Positions 45,491 to 58,429 of a stretch of 64,000 bases of DNA are shown here, one piece after another. A program made the translations under genes and the position numbers. Location of the stretch: the NCBI GenBank assembly GCA_003117195.1, contig BDSI01000136.1, positions 62,001-126,000 on the forward strand, written 5' to 3'. Positions within the stretch are counted from its first letter, which is position 1. Each line of letters begins with the position of its first letter. The notes under the pieces were generated by a model. The model saw only the letters and a list, made by a program, of their open reading frames with translations. It had not been told where the DNA came from and did no database searches. Source of the DNA: Eudorina sp. 2006-703-Eu-15 (lineage: Eukaryota > Chlorophyta > Chlorophyceae > Chlamydomonadales > Volvocaceae).

Positions 45491-47387
45491 TGGTGGAAAC
45501 CACTTGGCATGGGAACAGGTGGGAACAACCGCGCGCCATTGAACATGTGACCGGCGTTTGACTCGTTGTCAAACATTCGAAAAAGCTCATCACTCGCTAT
45601 TCGGGTTCCCAACGAAGTGTCAGGGCAGACCATGGCCCGCACCTAATGCCTAGGCCTGTTGATGGCTTGATGCCCATAACGGCAGGCAAGCGGTACGGCA
45701 TCAACACTCACAACACTCGCCATTCGTCACCAGCGCTGGTGCCACGTGATGATCCGTTCTGATACCCGTTCGTCACCCTCCTTCCAGGAGTCCTACCTGA
45801 TACACCACAGACAGTGACGCAGTTTCCCGGTGTTGCCTCCTGGGCGCCGGCAAAGCGGAACAGGACATTACCCGCAGTTTATTAGCGTGCAAACTAGTCC
45901 GATACAGAGCTGACCTCAAACCCCAAGCCGAAGAAAAACGTTACAAGCTGGCATGTGTGCACCGTGATTTGCGGGGCCCCAACCTCAACACCCCAAAGGC
46001 GGCTCACATGCAATCGGTATGGCTGCTCTGCGCGTTGTGTGCTACTGACTAGCTGCAATGGGAGCATGGCTTTGCGTGCGGGAGAGTGCGTGCAAGGTGT
46101 GCCAGCGCGTATCGTCCTGACGGGGGGTGACGCACCTTAGCGGCGGCGCCAACTGTCTGAGCAAGCTTTTCGCTGACACAAATTCGCTCGCAAACGAAGC
46201 GCGGTGTTGTCCAGTCGTCGTCCAACTGACTGCAGCAAGTTTGAGCAACACCACGTATGTGTTCAAGCCCTGACAAGTGAAAAGTTCAGCACTGTGCGGC
46301 CAGGTCGTTTACCTTGCAAGACCAGCCTTCGACTCCCGACCAGACATGCTCAATTTATTTCGTTTTGGACATAAAACAACTTTGTTATCCGTTACGGGCG
46401 AATGACTGCCTCCCCGGAATCCACGTCAGATGATAATCGGGACGAAGGATGATAATGGTTTTGATGGCTTTTCAAATGTCATAAGCCGATAGGCCGGGTG
46501 GGCCAGAGAGAGATAGGATGGACGAGTTCGTACCTGGGAACCGAACGCGATTACTTCCGCGTGCAATGTGCCACGATTGGGAAGGCACCCAAATTGACTT
46601 GCACGTCTGAGCGCCGGCATGCCACAAGTTCGGGGGAGCCATCATGTATGCTTCGCTCGGAGCTTTCCCGTGCAGCTGAAACGCACTGATTACTTTGTCC
46701 GGTGTGCAAAACCACGCACGATAATATTGTTCTAACCCACGTTTATCGTGCATTCTGTCGTTTCAGACTCGATTGTTGGTCGCACATTTTGTCGAAAGCA
46801 TAAAACACTCTCCGTACCCGTGCTCCGAGGTAGAATTTCAAGTACTTCTGCGATGCCAGCCTATTGAGATGTTTTAGTGCATTATGATATGCACATTCAA
46901 ACAACTTGAAGGTGTACCTGGCAGAAATATTCACGAATCATTCGCAATTTGGCTACGGCATAGCTTCGAAAGCCTGCCAGCACAGTGCAAGTATTGCTGT
47001 TAAGCAGCATTGAACGTAAAGAGTGTAATTGCGGCTGATAAGTTCTGCCACAATCTATCTGTGACACAGCAGTTTTACATTGCAGTACAATCGCCAGTTT
47101 GTTCGGTCTGATTGTCAGCTCGCTACCCAACAGAATTCACAGTTACACATTGGAATGTGCATTGCGCTGCAAAGTGTATACTTAGTATCACGACCGTGAA
47201 CGCCAACAACTCGGCCTGAGGCCATTAGGCAGGACTCCTGTAATGCTGAAGAAATGCGATAGCCACAATGCTTAGAGGCTGCGAGCCTCTGGCCCGCGGC
47301 ACGTAGGGCCTGAGGGCTTTCCTTTGTTTCCCAGGCAAAGGACACCGTCATGGTCTCAGCGCGCTAAATACTATCGTTATTAGATAA
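45491..47387. other. 1.9 kb with no supported gene
   Basis: It may contain 5' exons of the Cys-rich gene (minus) and the promoter of the 47,388 gene. Frames are short and lack motifs. The part from about 46,700 to 47,250 is visibly AT-richer than the surroundings. Confidence 0.4.
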
Positions 47388-50300
47388 ATGGGAGCCGGAG
47401 CGTCTTCGGCTGGGGGCTCTGCGCCAGCGGGTGTGCGGCCCGGCAATGGTGCAGGTTCTTCCACGAATTCAGACAGAAACACGGGGACCAATGGAGGATC
47501 TGGGGCATATAGCAGCATGGAGCAAGGGAGTCGGGTAAGTCAACCTGAAGCCCAGGGTGTCCAAAGGCTCACCGCTGTCGGTGATATTCAAGGTTAAGCC
47601 ACAAGTTCAATGAATTTGACAACCTTGTAATCAAAGCGCAACTGTGTCGCTCGTGCGCTCTATGGGCTGCATTTTACGAAGTTGCGCGCTTCGTTTCCAA
47701 CAATTTCACAGGCGAGCGTCGCGTCGGATTACCCGTCCCCGAAGCAGAGGCACGTTGTTATCCAAGCTTCAGAGACGAAGGTGCGGCGGCTTCATGGCGG
47801 GGTGGTGCGGTGTATCCGATGGCTGTCAACGACCCCTCTCCGCGGGCGCAGGCTGCGGGTCCCAAGGGCCCACGAGGCGGCCTCATTGACAAACTGCGTC
47901 AGATGACCTCCCAGGCGAACAGCCCCTCGCAGTCCTCCGTGACCAGCTGCACGGGCAGTCGCGCGGGCAGCCAGGTGGGCTCCGAGAAGAGCCAGATGAG
48001 CACCCGCGTCGCCCGGCGGGACGAGTTCGACGTGGACAGTGACGATGAGGACCTCGACGGCTTCATTTACGACGACGACTCAACCAGTGAGGACGAGCGG
48101 GAGGATTACGTGAACGCGTTCAGCAGGAAGAAGAAGCCCGTCAAGGGTGACGACTACAGCAACTACGAGGGGGCAGCGGTGCGCGCTCTGACCGCCGGGC
48201 AGTCCAAGGTGAGTGCCATCACGTCGGGGCGCGGGGGAGCTGGGAGTCTGTGGGGGCCGGAGGACTGGATGGGTGCATTTTGGCCGATGGCCTTGTCCTC
48301 CAAGACGCCATGCTACTTGTCCTTCTGGAGGGCAGCCGTGGTGCGCCTGGTTGCGAGCCAGCTGAGTGTCCCGCACCCCTTGCTGCTGCGGCTGCCGCAC
48401 CCCTCCACCCGCCGGCTGCTGGTCAGGCGGTGCGGCGAACGCGGTCGAGCACGGACAACGAGGACGGCGATGACGAGTGGGACCCGGAGGAGGAGCGGAT
48501 CCGGCAGCTCAGGATGCAGAAGCGGCAGGAGGAGAAGGCGAAGGCCGCAGCGAAAACAGCGGCAGCAGCGGCAGGTGCTGCTGGCAGGGGGCCAGGTGCG
48601 GCGGGAGTGGGCGCCCGCAGATGACGGCGTTTAGGCGGCATTTACAGGCTGACTGCCATCACTTGCGCATTACCCCGTAGCTTTCCCGTAGCCCAGTGCA
48701 CAGTGGGTCTCTACAGAGCAGTCTGTTGCTCTAGTGTGTTGCTCCGACAAGTCGGGTCCTGAAGCGAGTGCGCATGTTGTTGGTTGACGAACCGTACACC
48801 AAGCGGGGCACGCTGTGTCATCGTTCCTGCCAAAATGCAAACAGGCCAAGGGAGAAATGTCGCAGCGGAAACGGGCCCGTCAACCATGCCTGCCGCCGCG
48901 GCCGCCGCGCCCGCGGCCGGCGCCCCCACGTCCTCGCCGGACGGCTCCTCGCCGCGGCCGCATCCGCCGCAGCAGCCGCGCATGATGCCGCAGCCGCCCC
49001 TGGAGCCGCCTGCCCGGGGCAGCAGCGCCATCCGGCGGACCGCAGCAGCGGCCGCGTTGCCCTCGGGCAGCACCAACAGCGGGAGCGGCGGCGGACCTGG
49101 CCCCGGTATGGGTCAGGGACAAGCTCCCGGCGCCGGGGGGCCCGGGCCCGCCAATGGCCGAGGGCAGGCGCTACGACCTGCGCCGCCACCCGGCCCGCAG
49201 CTCAATCTGGGCGCGTCCGCGTCCTCCCAGTACTGGCAGGCGAAGCGGACGCAGAACGACGGCGCATCACACGTGGAGGCGGGGGGGCAGGGGCTGTCTC
49301 GGCTGGAGCAGCTCGCGGCGTTGCAGAAGAAGCGGCAGGCGGCGCAGGAGCAGGGCCGCGGCAGCGACGTGGAGAACGGCCGGGGCGGGTTGCGGTTCAA
49401 GGAAACTGAGTCGGAGCCGTCGGCACCTGCACCGCCGCCGCCGCAGCGGACAGCAGCGGAGTCGTACAGCAGTCCAGGGGGTCCGGGCGCTGAGCAGGCG
49501 GCAGCGGCGCAGCAGCCGCAGCCGCATCCGGGGATCCCCCGGGGCAAATCGATCGTGAAGCTTAAGAGCGGGCCGCCGTCGTGGGCATCCTTGGGGGGGG
49601 AAGGCGCTGCTGCGGCGGGGGCAGCGGCGCCCCAGCCCCCGCAGCAGCCCCACCCACCCGCCGTCACGGTGCCCCCTTCAGGCCCCCGGCCGTCTGACGA
49701 CCGGAGGATGAGCGAGGTGGAGCCCTCGCCGCGGGTTCAGCTGGACGGACAGAGCTTCATTAGGCACCTGGAGCCGCCGCAGCAGCGCAGCCACCCGCAT
49801 AAGGCCCGGAGCGGCGCGGCCCAGGCAGCCGCCGGGCTCAGCAGAGCCGCCGCCGCGCCACAGCCGCCGCAACGCCCCCCGCCGGTATCCCGAGCCTCGT
49901 GCGATTTCGACGTGGACGAGATGCTCAGTCAGTTCAGTCCCGGGGCCGCGAGCAGCGGGCCCGTGGCGCCCCTGGAGCCGCCGCAGACGTGGGCGGACAG
50001 CCGACCGCAGCCTCCGGCCGCTGCGGCGCCGTCCCCCGAGGCCCCTCAGCAGAAGCGGTCGATCCGGGCGGTGCAGAGCGACTTCACCTCCATGCGCGCC
50101 TCCGACCTGTCCGACCCCGCGACGGACCTGACGGGCCGCGTCCTGTCGCTGCCGCTGCCCTCCTCCCGCGTCAGCGCCACCGGGGCCGCCGGCGCCGGCG
50201 CCCAAGCGTCGCTGCCGCCCTCGCAGCTGCAGGTGCAGCACTCGGTGGCCTCGGCGCCCGTCACCGTCAGCCGTTTCGCGCGCATGGGCGCCAGCATGAT

Positions 50301-51036
50301 GGGCGGCCCCCCTGGAGGACCCGGGATGGAGGATTCGGGCGCGGCGAGCGCGCCGGTGGCGGGCTTCGGTGGGTCGTTGGGGACCGCCGCCGCGGCGGCG
50401 GGAGCGGCGGCGGCGCCCCGGATGTCGGGGGCTGGCGGCGCCGCGCTCGCGCCCTCGGCGTTCAGCCCCGGCGCGCAGGCGTCGCCGTCGCCGGTGCGGC
50501 GGCCCCGCCGCTCCAACCACAGCAACGACGGCGCCATCTCGCCGATGCACACCTCGCTTTCCGCGCCGCCGGGGGAGGCAATCGGGGGGGCGGGCAGCCC
50601 CGCGAGGCCGTCCATGGCGGGAAACACGGCGATGCCGCACCGAATGTCTGTACCCGGCGCGCCCGGGGCGGGAGGCGGTGGCGACGCCGCGCTGGTGCTC
50701 CCCGCGCTGCGGCCGGGCAGCGGGCGGGCGTCGGACGGCAGCGGCATCCTCAACGCGCCGTCCGCCGTGGCGGCAGTGGGGCGCAGCCGCTTCGGTGCCT
50801 CCCAGCACCAACAGATCCAGCAGGAGGTGATGCGCTCCTCGCTGCCCGCGGTGCCCTCGCCCTCGCAGCGCGACTACGACAGCGACAGTGCCGTCCCGCG
50901 GGTCGCTGCCGGCCCGATGCGGTACAGCTACAACGGCGCGGCGGTGCGCGGCGCGGTGACGGGTGGCCCGATGGTGCCCGGACCTGGACTCGAACCGGGG
51001 GTCGCGCGGAGCCGGCTGGGTCAGGTTGGGGCTTAA
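47388..51036 (+). CDS. Large disordered protein with N-myristoylation-type start, unknown function
   Basis: Five exons join in phase: 47388-47534, 47712-47780, 47852-48208, 48427-48595, 48845-51036, giving 977 residues. The start MGAGASS fits N-myristoylation of Gly2 with a following small/Ser context. Exon 3 has an acidic stretch (DEFDVDSDDEDLDGFIYD). Exon 4 has DEWDPEEERIRQLRMQKRQ, a charged helix. Exon 5 codes about 730 residues of Pro/Ala/Ser/Gly/Gln-rich sequence with scattered ordered islands (SIVKLKSGPPSWASLG, SCDFDVDEMLSQFSPG, RAVQSDFTSMRASDLSD, SVASAPVTVSRFARMGAS). The islands look like short linear interaction motifs. It may be a membrane-tethered scaffold or ciliary/signalling protein; I recognise no family. 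A long antisense frame (49,678-51,450) is a composition artefact. Confidence 0.75.
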
Positions 51037-54000
51037 ACCCGCCGATGGGGCTGTTGGGCTGATGGAGTCTGCTGTTAGGGGGCAAGGGGAGGGGACAGAA
51101 GAGACGAGCGCTGGGCCGGCGGCTCTGCAAAGATTTTGCAGTGGCGCTGGGCGCTCTTGCATGAAGCCATTGCATGCTGTTGGGGGGAAGGGGGATATTG
51201 GGATCAGCAGGTGCGGCCCCTCGCATCGTCCCGCACCGCCGAGTGCTGGGAGTGTGTGTCGTGTGTACCCACCTGGCGATACGTGAGTACGGCATCTGGG
51301 TGAGTACTTAAAAAAGAGTGAGGCGTGGGGCGTGTGTTGGGGACCGAGTTTGGACCGCGCACTGGACACAGCGGTTGTTGTGGTGACGGCGGTGTGGGGC
51401 GGGGGGGAGCTAGGTCCACATCTCACACCGTATTGACGGGAGCGGTTCAACTACTCGCCGGAATGTTTGGCGACCCGCCGCAAAGGCGGACTACTTGCCC
51501 TTTCTGGCAGTGCCGTATCTGGATAGATAGGCGAAACGATTACAGGTCCCTCGGGGGGGCACCGGGTGATTCGCTGCCGCCGCCACGAAGGGTCATCTTG
51601 ACAACCCGAATCCATCCAATGGAACCCCCTCACCCCTTGCAGCCCTCCTGGCTACCGCGAGAACAACCAACCGCTGCATGTGTTTTGACGACGCTCGTGG
51701 CCCTTCCGTGTGCGTGTGCGTGCGAGCGTGCGTTGTGAATATCGGCCCCTGGGTGGTGGCGGTGCACCGCCGCACCGCCACCCCAGGGCCGGGGCAGGGC
51801 GGGATGCCCGCATCACCTGCTTGGGCTGCGGGGTCACCCGCTTGCTGATTGGAGACTGAGGGGCGGGGGGAGACGTCGCGGGGTTTGTCTTTTGGCGCCA
51901 GGAGGGTGGGGGCTCGACGCCCGGGTCGCGGGGGGCGTGGGGAGGAAAGGCCGGCAAGCAGTTGTTAGCGACACAGTTGTGGTGGTGAGGGAGGGATTCA
52001 GGGCTGACCGTACAGTCGTCGGAGCGGGTCGGCGCGGATCTGCGTCCACGGCTCCGAAACCAGGTGCCAGATGCCCCCCCCCCTGGGTCGGGGGCGCTGT
52101 GCCTGTTATGCATGATGAGGACATCCCCTGGCGACCTCTTATCATGGGGATCTGACTGTGACTCTTGGAGCGCTGAGGGGATGCGCGGCAGGATACTGGT
52201 AAGCGACAGGGGGGTAGGGTAGCGGGCAGGTTTGCATGGTCGGCCAAAGCCCTGCTGATGAAGCAGAGGCCACGTTTGGCGCCGTGCTCAGGCTGCTTGG
52301 TGTAGGTGCGACCGCTGGTCTCAGTGACAATAATGGGGGCAACCCGATTGGTATCCGACGTCTCATGATGCATCATCGGCCAGTTGCGCGGCCCCGTGCT
52401 GGGGCTGCTGGGCGGCGAGTGCTGGTCGGCCGCGGGTGGCATGTGAGGGCTAGTGGGGCTGAAACCTCAGGTGGGTTGGGTTGCCAAGTGTATTGTGTAT
52501 ATTTCTTGCGGTGGTGCCCTCGCGCGCTTTGCTGTGTGGTACAGGGTGGCGGGTCGAGCCGGTCGGCATACCGCAGTCGTACATAGAGACACAAACACGC
52601 ACAGGCACAGGCGGCGGAGAATGACACTGTGTGAGTCCAGAGGGTCGGTCGGTCGGTCAGCAGGGTGCTCCGCCCGCCCGCTGACCCCGGTCGGAGTGGG
52701 TTGGTAGGAAGGGTGCGAAGGCGGCCGCCGCCGCCGCCCTGCCTTCTTCGTCCTTTTCCATGAGGCCGTGGCGCGTGTCGCCGCGGTCGGGAGATGCCGT
52801 ACATCTTGGTGCTTGAATCCGGGCGAATCGGGGCACCCAGTCGTGCGCAGCCAGTGGTGGTGGTGGGGAAGGAGGAAGGGGAAGGTTCGCCGCCGCCGTC
52901 ACGAGGGGGACTGACGGGAGGGAATCGCTCCAGGGGCCGCGCAGATCCCCCCCTTCCCCCCTCCCCCGGGGCGGGTCCTCGGCGGTGAAGCCAAACCCGC
53001 CTCCTGAGGGACACCCTCCCCCCCCCAGGTGGCGGCGACCAGCGAGTAGTCCTGGCGGGTAGGCAATCAGCGGGCTTGCCCTCCGGGCCCCAGCCAGCCG
53101 CATGCTCTGTGGTGGGACTCGCTGACCCAGTTGCGCCGGTCGGTCCCTGTCGGGGGCGCTTCGCATGGACAGACCACCTGACCACCTGGGCTGTGGATGT
53201 GTCCCGGAGCTCGCGTGGGGGTTTATAGATAGATGCACGGTACACGTCCTCCGTTTTGACGGTGGTGAGATGCAACTGTAGCAATAAGGGGCGGCTGGGT
53301 GCAGCCCTGCCATGCGGCGGCTGGGTGAGCCCCCCCTAGACCCCTGAGTGGACTCGTCCGTAGGGCCCTCCGGGACGGGGTGTCCGGTGGCCGTCCAGTG
53401 CAGCATGGTCAGCCCCGGTCGCGTGCAGGCCCGCATGCACTGCCACCTGCCACCCGGGGGGTTGCGGTCCGCTAGGTCCCGCACCCTCTGTGGCAGGTCG
53501 GGTCAGGTCGGACATGCGATGGGAGGGCTTGGATTTGCTGCGGAAAGGGGAGAGCTCGTTCGCGACAAGAATAATCGCTAGGGTAGTGCATTTGCACGGC
53601 ATGTATTCGGTGCATACCATGGTTTGCGCCGTGCAACAGAGGACGCGTTGCCCCGGCAGAGGCGTTTGGCTGGCTCGATGTGTGTGCTCTGTTCTTAGGT
53701 GACCATGGCGTGGTGTACTCTGTTCTTGTTGTTGTCACCCGGTGGCGGCCGTGCCTGTGAAGCGGGCATCATCATCACACTTTCCGCACGTTACTGCACT
53801 CGGTTCCTCGGTTTTTGCTTCACGACGCGACAGGCGGGCCGCATTGAGACACAGACGAACGTGGCAGGGCGGTGGTGGTGGGAAGTCGGAGACCCACTCC
53901 GCGGTTATCAAGATGTCAATCCCAACCCCAACCCAGGGGATATGTGCACGCGAGTCTCGAACCCATCTGAAAACTCAACCGAGACCATGACGTGAGGCCA

Positions 54001-54627
54001 AGCGTGTACGACATGGCCTCCACACCCACCCGGCGGCCTGGCAGTCACCCCCTGCGTGCGGCGCCGCAACTGTCCCGGGGAGCAACTGTCCCGGGGAGCA
54101 ACTGTCCCGGGGAGGTCAACGGCGCTCTGCCTATCTCCCTCCCCCATACATGGCCACGGCCACGTCATCATGGCCACGTAGGTCATTGTGATCGCATCGT
54201 CTCGACGACGACCGCAACAGACGGCGGCTGAAGAGCGATCCCGCGCCTCCACCGACAACGGTACCGACGTCCGACGTCCAGACAGATTCCGGTCCCGCCG
54301 GACAGCGAGCGGCCGAGGGGCCCCCGCCTGCCGGGACCTGTCGCCCCTTGGGGGCCCTTCGCGGTGACGTAAGACCTCCGCGGTGCCCCTCTGCACCTTC
54401 AGTAGTTCGATACTGGGTTACCGTAAATGGGCTGTCAGCCCGCCCCCCCCTTCGAGCAACAGCAACCCTCCTTGTCCTGCTGAAGTAAGCGCCACACTGC
54501 GCGCCGCACAGACCTCGTGGTGCAATCCGCCCTCACACCGCTCCCCCATTTCCTCGGCACGGACCTCCACCCCTCCTCATCTCCGCCCACAGCTCCTGCT
54601 GCTGCAGCGTCTGATGCTGCCCGGCAT
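51037..54627. other. 3.6-kb convergent intergenic region
   Basis: It lies between the 3' ends of the 977-residue gene (+) and RPAC1 (-). It is G/C-homopolymer-rich with a 16-bp tandem triplicate CTGTCCCGGGGAGCAA at about 54,069-54,115. No frame has recognisable domains; the longer ones (52,373-53,284 minus; 52,657-53,484 minus) look like high-GC chance frames. A small gene or non-coding RNA cannot be excluded. Confidence 0.45.
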
Positions 54628-55330
54628 TTCACAGCTTCTCCATGAGGTTCCGAGCCTTGTCGTTCAGGATGTCGAGCGCCTGCGCCAGCAGCTCGTGCGG
54701 CGGCAGCACTCCCGAGGACTCGATGGTGAAGATGAAGTGGTCCTTCTTCCGGCGGTACGCCACCGCGGAGGCGTACTGTTCCTGCTCCAGCAGTCGCCGA
54801 AGCTGCGGGGGAGGGGTCAGGGGGGTACAGGAAATTGGTAGACATATTATTACTGCGCTGCTGCCAGAGCAAATATCCGATAAAGACCTGACTGTACCAG
54901 AACGGGGAGGGGCGGGTCAGGGGGACAGGTCTGTCGTCTCGTACCCCGAAATTGTCATACCCCCGAGAGGCCAGGGCCCCCCGCCGGACCTCTGGAAGTT
55001 GCTGATGTCCGCGACGGCTGTTGTAGGCAGGGCTGCGCTGCTACAGCTGTGCTCCCCAAAGCGAGTGGTATCCCGGCGGCACCAAGGTGCCGCGTCATAC
55101 GTGCAGCAGAGCCGAGGTCACCGTGTTGCAGTCAGATAGGGTAATGAGGCGATGGTTTCCCCTTAGAGGCCTACACACCGCCCCCGCCACCGCAGCGCTT
55201 CATGTTTCATGCATGTCCGGGTTGGCGGGGGTGGGGTACCTGTCACGCAGGCATGCGGAGTTGCGGACACGCCCAGGCGGGGCGCTGCCACGCCCTTTGC
55301 CTCCCTCGCACGACACCTAAAACAGGCGCC

Positions 55331-55383
<53 letters not shown>

Positions 55384-58300
55384 CTCCCTGCCCCCCTCTC
55401 ACACAAACACACACACACACACACCTTCTCCAGCGTCATCTCGTGCCCCCGGGCGTTGGTCGCCCGAATGTTGCCCTGCTCGTCCGGTACGAACAGTCCC
55501 GGGCAAATGGCCATCAGCTCCTGACCCATGTCGCTGTCCACAGGAACGTCCTGGCGGGGACAGCGGGAATCGACAGGGGGAGATTACAGTGGCTGGGGCA
55601 GCCCCTCGTGCGAGGTGAAGGGTGACAGGAGAAGGCGGCCGCAGGAGGCAACGGCATCGGTGCACCGGCGTGCGATTCGGCAGGCACAAATGTGTGTGTT
55701 TGGCTCTGCGGCGGTGTTCCCGGGTGCGGAGGCGGACCCTAAACGTAGTGGCTTCACCAAGGCCAGCGACCTCGCCAATGTGCCCTTTTCTGCAGATTTT
55801 ATTACGACGGCCGGCTACTGCCCCGGTGCCCCGACCATCCCCCTGCCCCGGTGCCCCGACCATCCCCCTGCCCCGGTGCCCCGACCATCCCCCTGCCCCG
55901 GTGCCCCGACCATCCCCCTGCCCCGGTGCCCCGACCATCCCCTGCCCCGGTGCCCCGACCATCCCCCTGCCCCGGTGCCCCGACCATCCCCCTGCCCCGG
56001 TGCCCCGGGCCGTCCAGCTGACAGACCATGGGGGACTATCGTATCACCCTCCGCAGCGCCCAGCTGAAGCGCTCAGCACCGGGCTCCCGCGTCCGGCGCC
56101 GCGTCCCTCCCTAGCTGCCGTACACATCCCCGTATCGTTGGTTCGATTCTCTCGCGAGGAAAGACTCCGCTCCACGCTCCCAACCCAGCCAGCCCCTGTC
56201 GCCTGCCAGTCCAGCCCTCCCCGCCTGGCCCCGCCAGACCCCGCCCCCGCCAGTCTGTGACCGCCTGTTGACCCCACCCGCCACCCGTTGCTTTTCGAAG
56301 CTGTGTTGTGTTCTCCGCCCCCCTCTCTCCCTCTCTCTCACCCTCAGCACCTCCACGACGGGCTGCAGGCGGTACCAGGCGGTGGCCACCGGCGACCACT
56401 TGGCGTGCTGCTTGCCGATCCCCTTGGTGGCGTGCGCCTCCAGCTGGATGGTCTGCCCGGGTCGCAGCTTGGCCAGCAGGATGTCGTCGTGCACCGCCCG
56501 GGGCCGCGGGTGCGGGCCGTCAGAGAACAGGTGCGCCTGGCCCGCGGCGAAGCGGCACGTGGTCTCGTCCGGCAGCTCCGAGCCGCCCGGCAGCCACTCC
56601 AGGTGGCTCGAGAGCACTGCGAGGAGGGGGCGGGTGGGGGACGGGGTGGGGTGGGGTTGACATCTGTGACAGACAGCCGCGGCGCGCGGCCGAGGAAACT
56701 CCTACCTGCTTCCTACTAGGGCGCAGTGGTACGGGAATGTTTGCTGTTGGCGCGTTTCGGTGTTTGAGTCCGGCGAGCCGCGGCTGTCATCGCCTGTCTG
56801 CGTCCAAGCGTGTGTGGCTTTATGACAGCGCTCATATCTGCACGGGTCGCTGCGCAGCAGGCCTCACCCGGCTCCAGCCTGCGGCGCCTTGCCGCAGGGA
56901 TCGGCGAGGGCTACGTCATCACACCTTTGGGGACAGCACAAGGAAGAGTTCTACATACCCCTCACTCCTCACATACCTTTATCGTTCTCCAGGCTCCCGT
57001 CAGGTTTCCTGCACGCAACGCCAGGGCAGGTACGCAGGTTGGCTGCTGACTGACGGCCACGTCCCCCTCCACCCACCCGAGGGCACCCACCGGGTTCCAC
57101 CACTGGGGCACCACCACCACTACTGGGGCAACCCTTCCGTGCAGGTCTGTCCGTACGGACGCACTGCCAATGCGGACGCACTGCCAATGCGGACGCACTG
57201 CCAATGCGGTTCCGCCACCAGCATTCAAGAGGCGCGCGCACCCGCCGGCAGGCAGGCAGGCACGGGGCGATGAATCCATGCCAGGGAACAGAACACGCAG
57301 AACAAACTAGGACCAGGGAGCTCGGGTGTCATTCACCCCCCCACAGACGACCAAATAAGCTCAACCGCCCAGCCAGCTGCCGGCTCTCCTCCGACCCCAG
57401 TTCAAAGGGCGCCGCCCCCCTGCTTCCGCGCCTCCCGCTCCTAGCCCCCTCACCGCCCGCCCCCTCCCGCCCCTACGGTAGCCCCCCTCACCGCCTGCAG
57501 GTGATGTCCAGTTTGAACACCAGCGTGTTCTTCTCACTGGGGGCCTCCTCCGCCACCTTGTTGTCGAACAGGCTGGGGGCCACCGCCAGGGGCACCAGAC
57601 CCAGACGGTGGGCGAGCACCTCGTCCTGCAAGAGGGAGGTTGGGTGAGAGGGCGGTGGAGGGGCCGCGTGGGAGCCTGCCAGCAGGGGACGGCTGAGAGG
57701 TTGAGAGGGCGGCTCCACACACCGACGGGCGCTGCATCACATGGACGTCACGCCAACATCATCACGAATGGCACGCGCCGCTACGAGAGAGAGGGGTGCG
57801 GTGCACTCGCCACCTCGGGGGAGGGAGGAGATGGTTGTAACCCACCCGACCTGAACCCCTTTGACACCCCGTATGGTCCATGTGCGGCACCTGAATGATG
57901 GACGTGTTGTTGATGACGAACACGTGCTCGATGGCCATGGTGGGCACCTCCGCGATGAGGATTCGCCGCAGGGCGTTGGCGATCGCTGGGTCGACACCAA
58001 TCATGTCAAACTCCATGACCTCCTTGTCCATCTTATTGATGACAATCTGAAAGTTCTCCTTGAACTCAGGGTAATTCCAGCTGTTGTCGACGCCCATGGC
58101 GCTGAAGACGTTTGCGGAGGTGAAAGTGTGCACCTGGGGCCGAGCGACAGCGGAAAGCCGAGATACGTACGTGTAGGGTTTGACGTGCCGTAATCACCCG
58201 CGAAAATTTGGCGATTGCACCAGTGAACTTGTCAATGCCGGATTCGTATGCTTCGTAGCCGATCACCACTCGTCGGCGCTCAGCTCGGCAGCAGCGCACG

Positions 58301-58429
58301 CAAGCGACCGGCGGCGCTCACATTGTAGTTAAGCTTGTCGCCACACGTCACGTAGTCGCGTCGGAGCTCTAAATGCTTTGGTAATTTCGGCTTGTCCTTC
58401 TTTTCCTTCTTCTCTTTATCGGTCCCCAT
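54628..58429 (-). CDS. POLR1C: RNA polymerase I and III subunit RPAC1 (AC40)
   Basis: Shared assembly subunit of Pol I and Pol III, the counterpart of Rpb3 and bacterial alpha; it pairs with AC19. Exon 1 (58,429-58,322) starts [20 protein letters not shown]. Exon 2 (58,133-57,891) carries the alpha-like motif [20 protein letters not shown]. Exon 3 (57,625-57,492) has [18 protein letters not shown] further exon (about 56,618-56,342) has [19 protein letters not shown] and [20 protein letters not shown], highly characteristic. The next (55,550-55,425) has [17 protein letters not shown]. The last (54,802-54,628) has [20 protein letters not shown] and ends EKL with TGA. All joins are in phase except exon 3 to the 56,618 exon, where the phase suits either an acceptor at SSR-HLEW or a missed small exon. 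Introns hold a 25-bp minisatellite and CA repeats. Confidence 0.93.
55334..55422. repeat. CA microsatellite in an RPAC1 intron
   Basis: An ACACAC run of about 40 bp is followed by a C/T-rich gap and a second shorter ACAC run that ends at the exon donor (GAAG/GTGTGTG on the minus strand). Confidence 0.9.
55820..56005. repeat. Minisatellite, 25-bp unit, in an RPAC1 intron
   Basis: The unit CCCCGGTGCCCCGACCATCC plus CCCTG is repeated about seven times, with one copy shortened by one C near 55,941. Confidence 0.92.
57152..57209. repeat. 17-bp tandem repeat, three copies
   Basis: ACGCACTGCCAATGCGG three times in a row within an RPAC1 intron. Confidence 0.85.

Noticed and set aside
49678..51450. 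590-residue antisense frame
   Set aside because: Mirror of the Pro/Ala-rich exon 5 of the 977-residue gene; high GC removes stops. The plus strand has proper exon phase.
52373..53484. Two 275-303-residue minus-strand frames
   Set aside because: Pro/Arg/Ser-rich chance frames in a GC-rich 3' region, without domains, splice logic or a sensible start.
53945..53975. Minus-strand GGTTCGAGAC resembling a tRNA T-arm
   Set aside because: The flanking bases do not pair as a T-stem and no cloverleaf can be built.
56140..56170. tRNA T-loop-like GGTTCGATTC
   Set aside because: No complementary T-stem or acceptor stem around it; it lies inside an RPAC1 intron.
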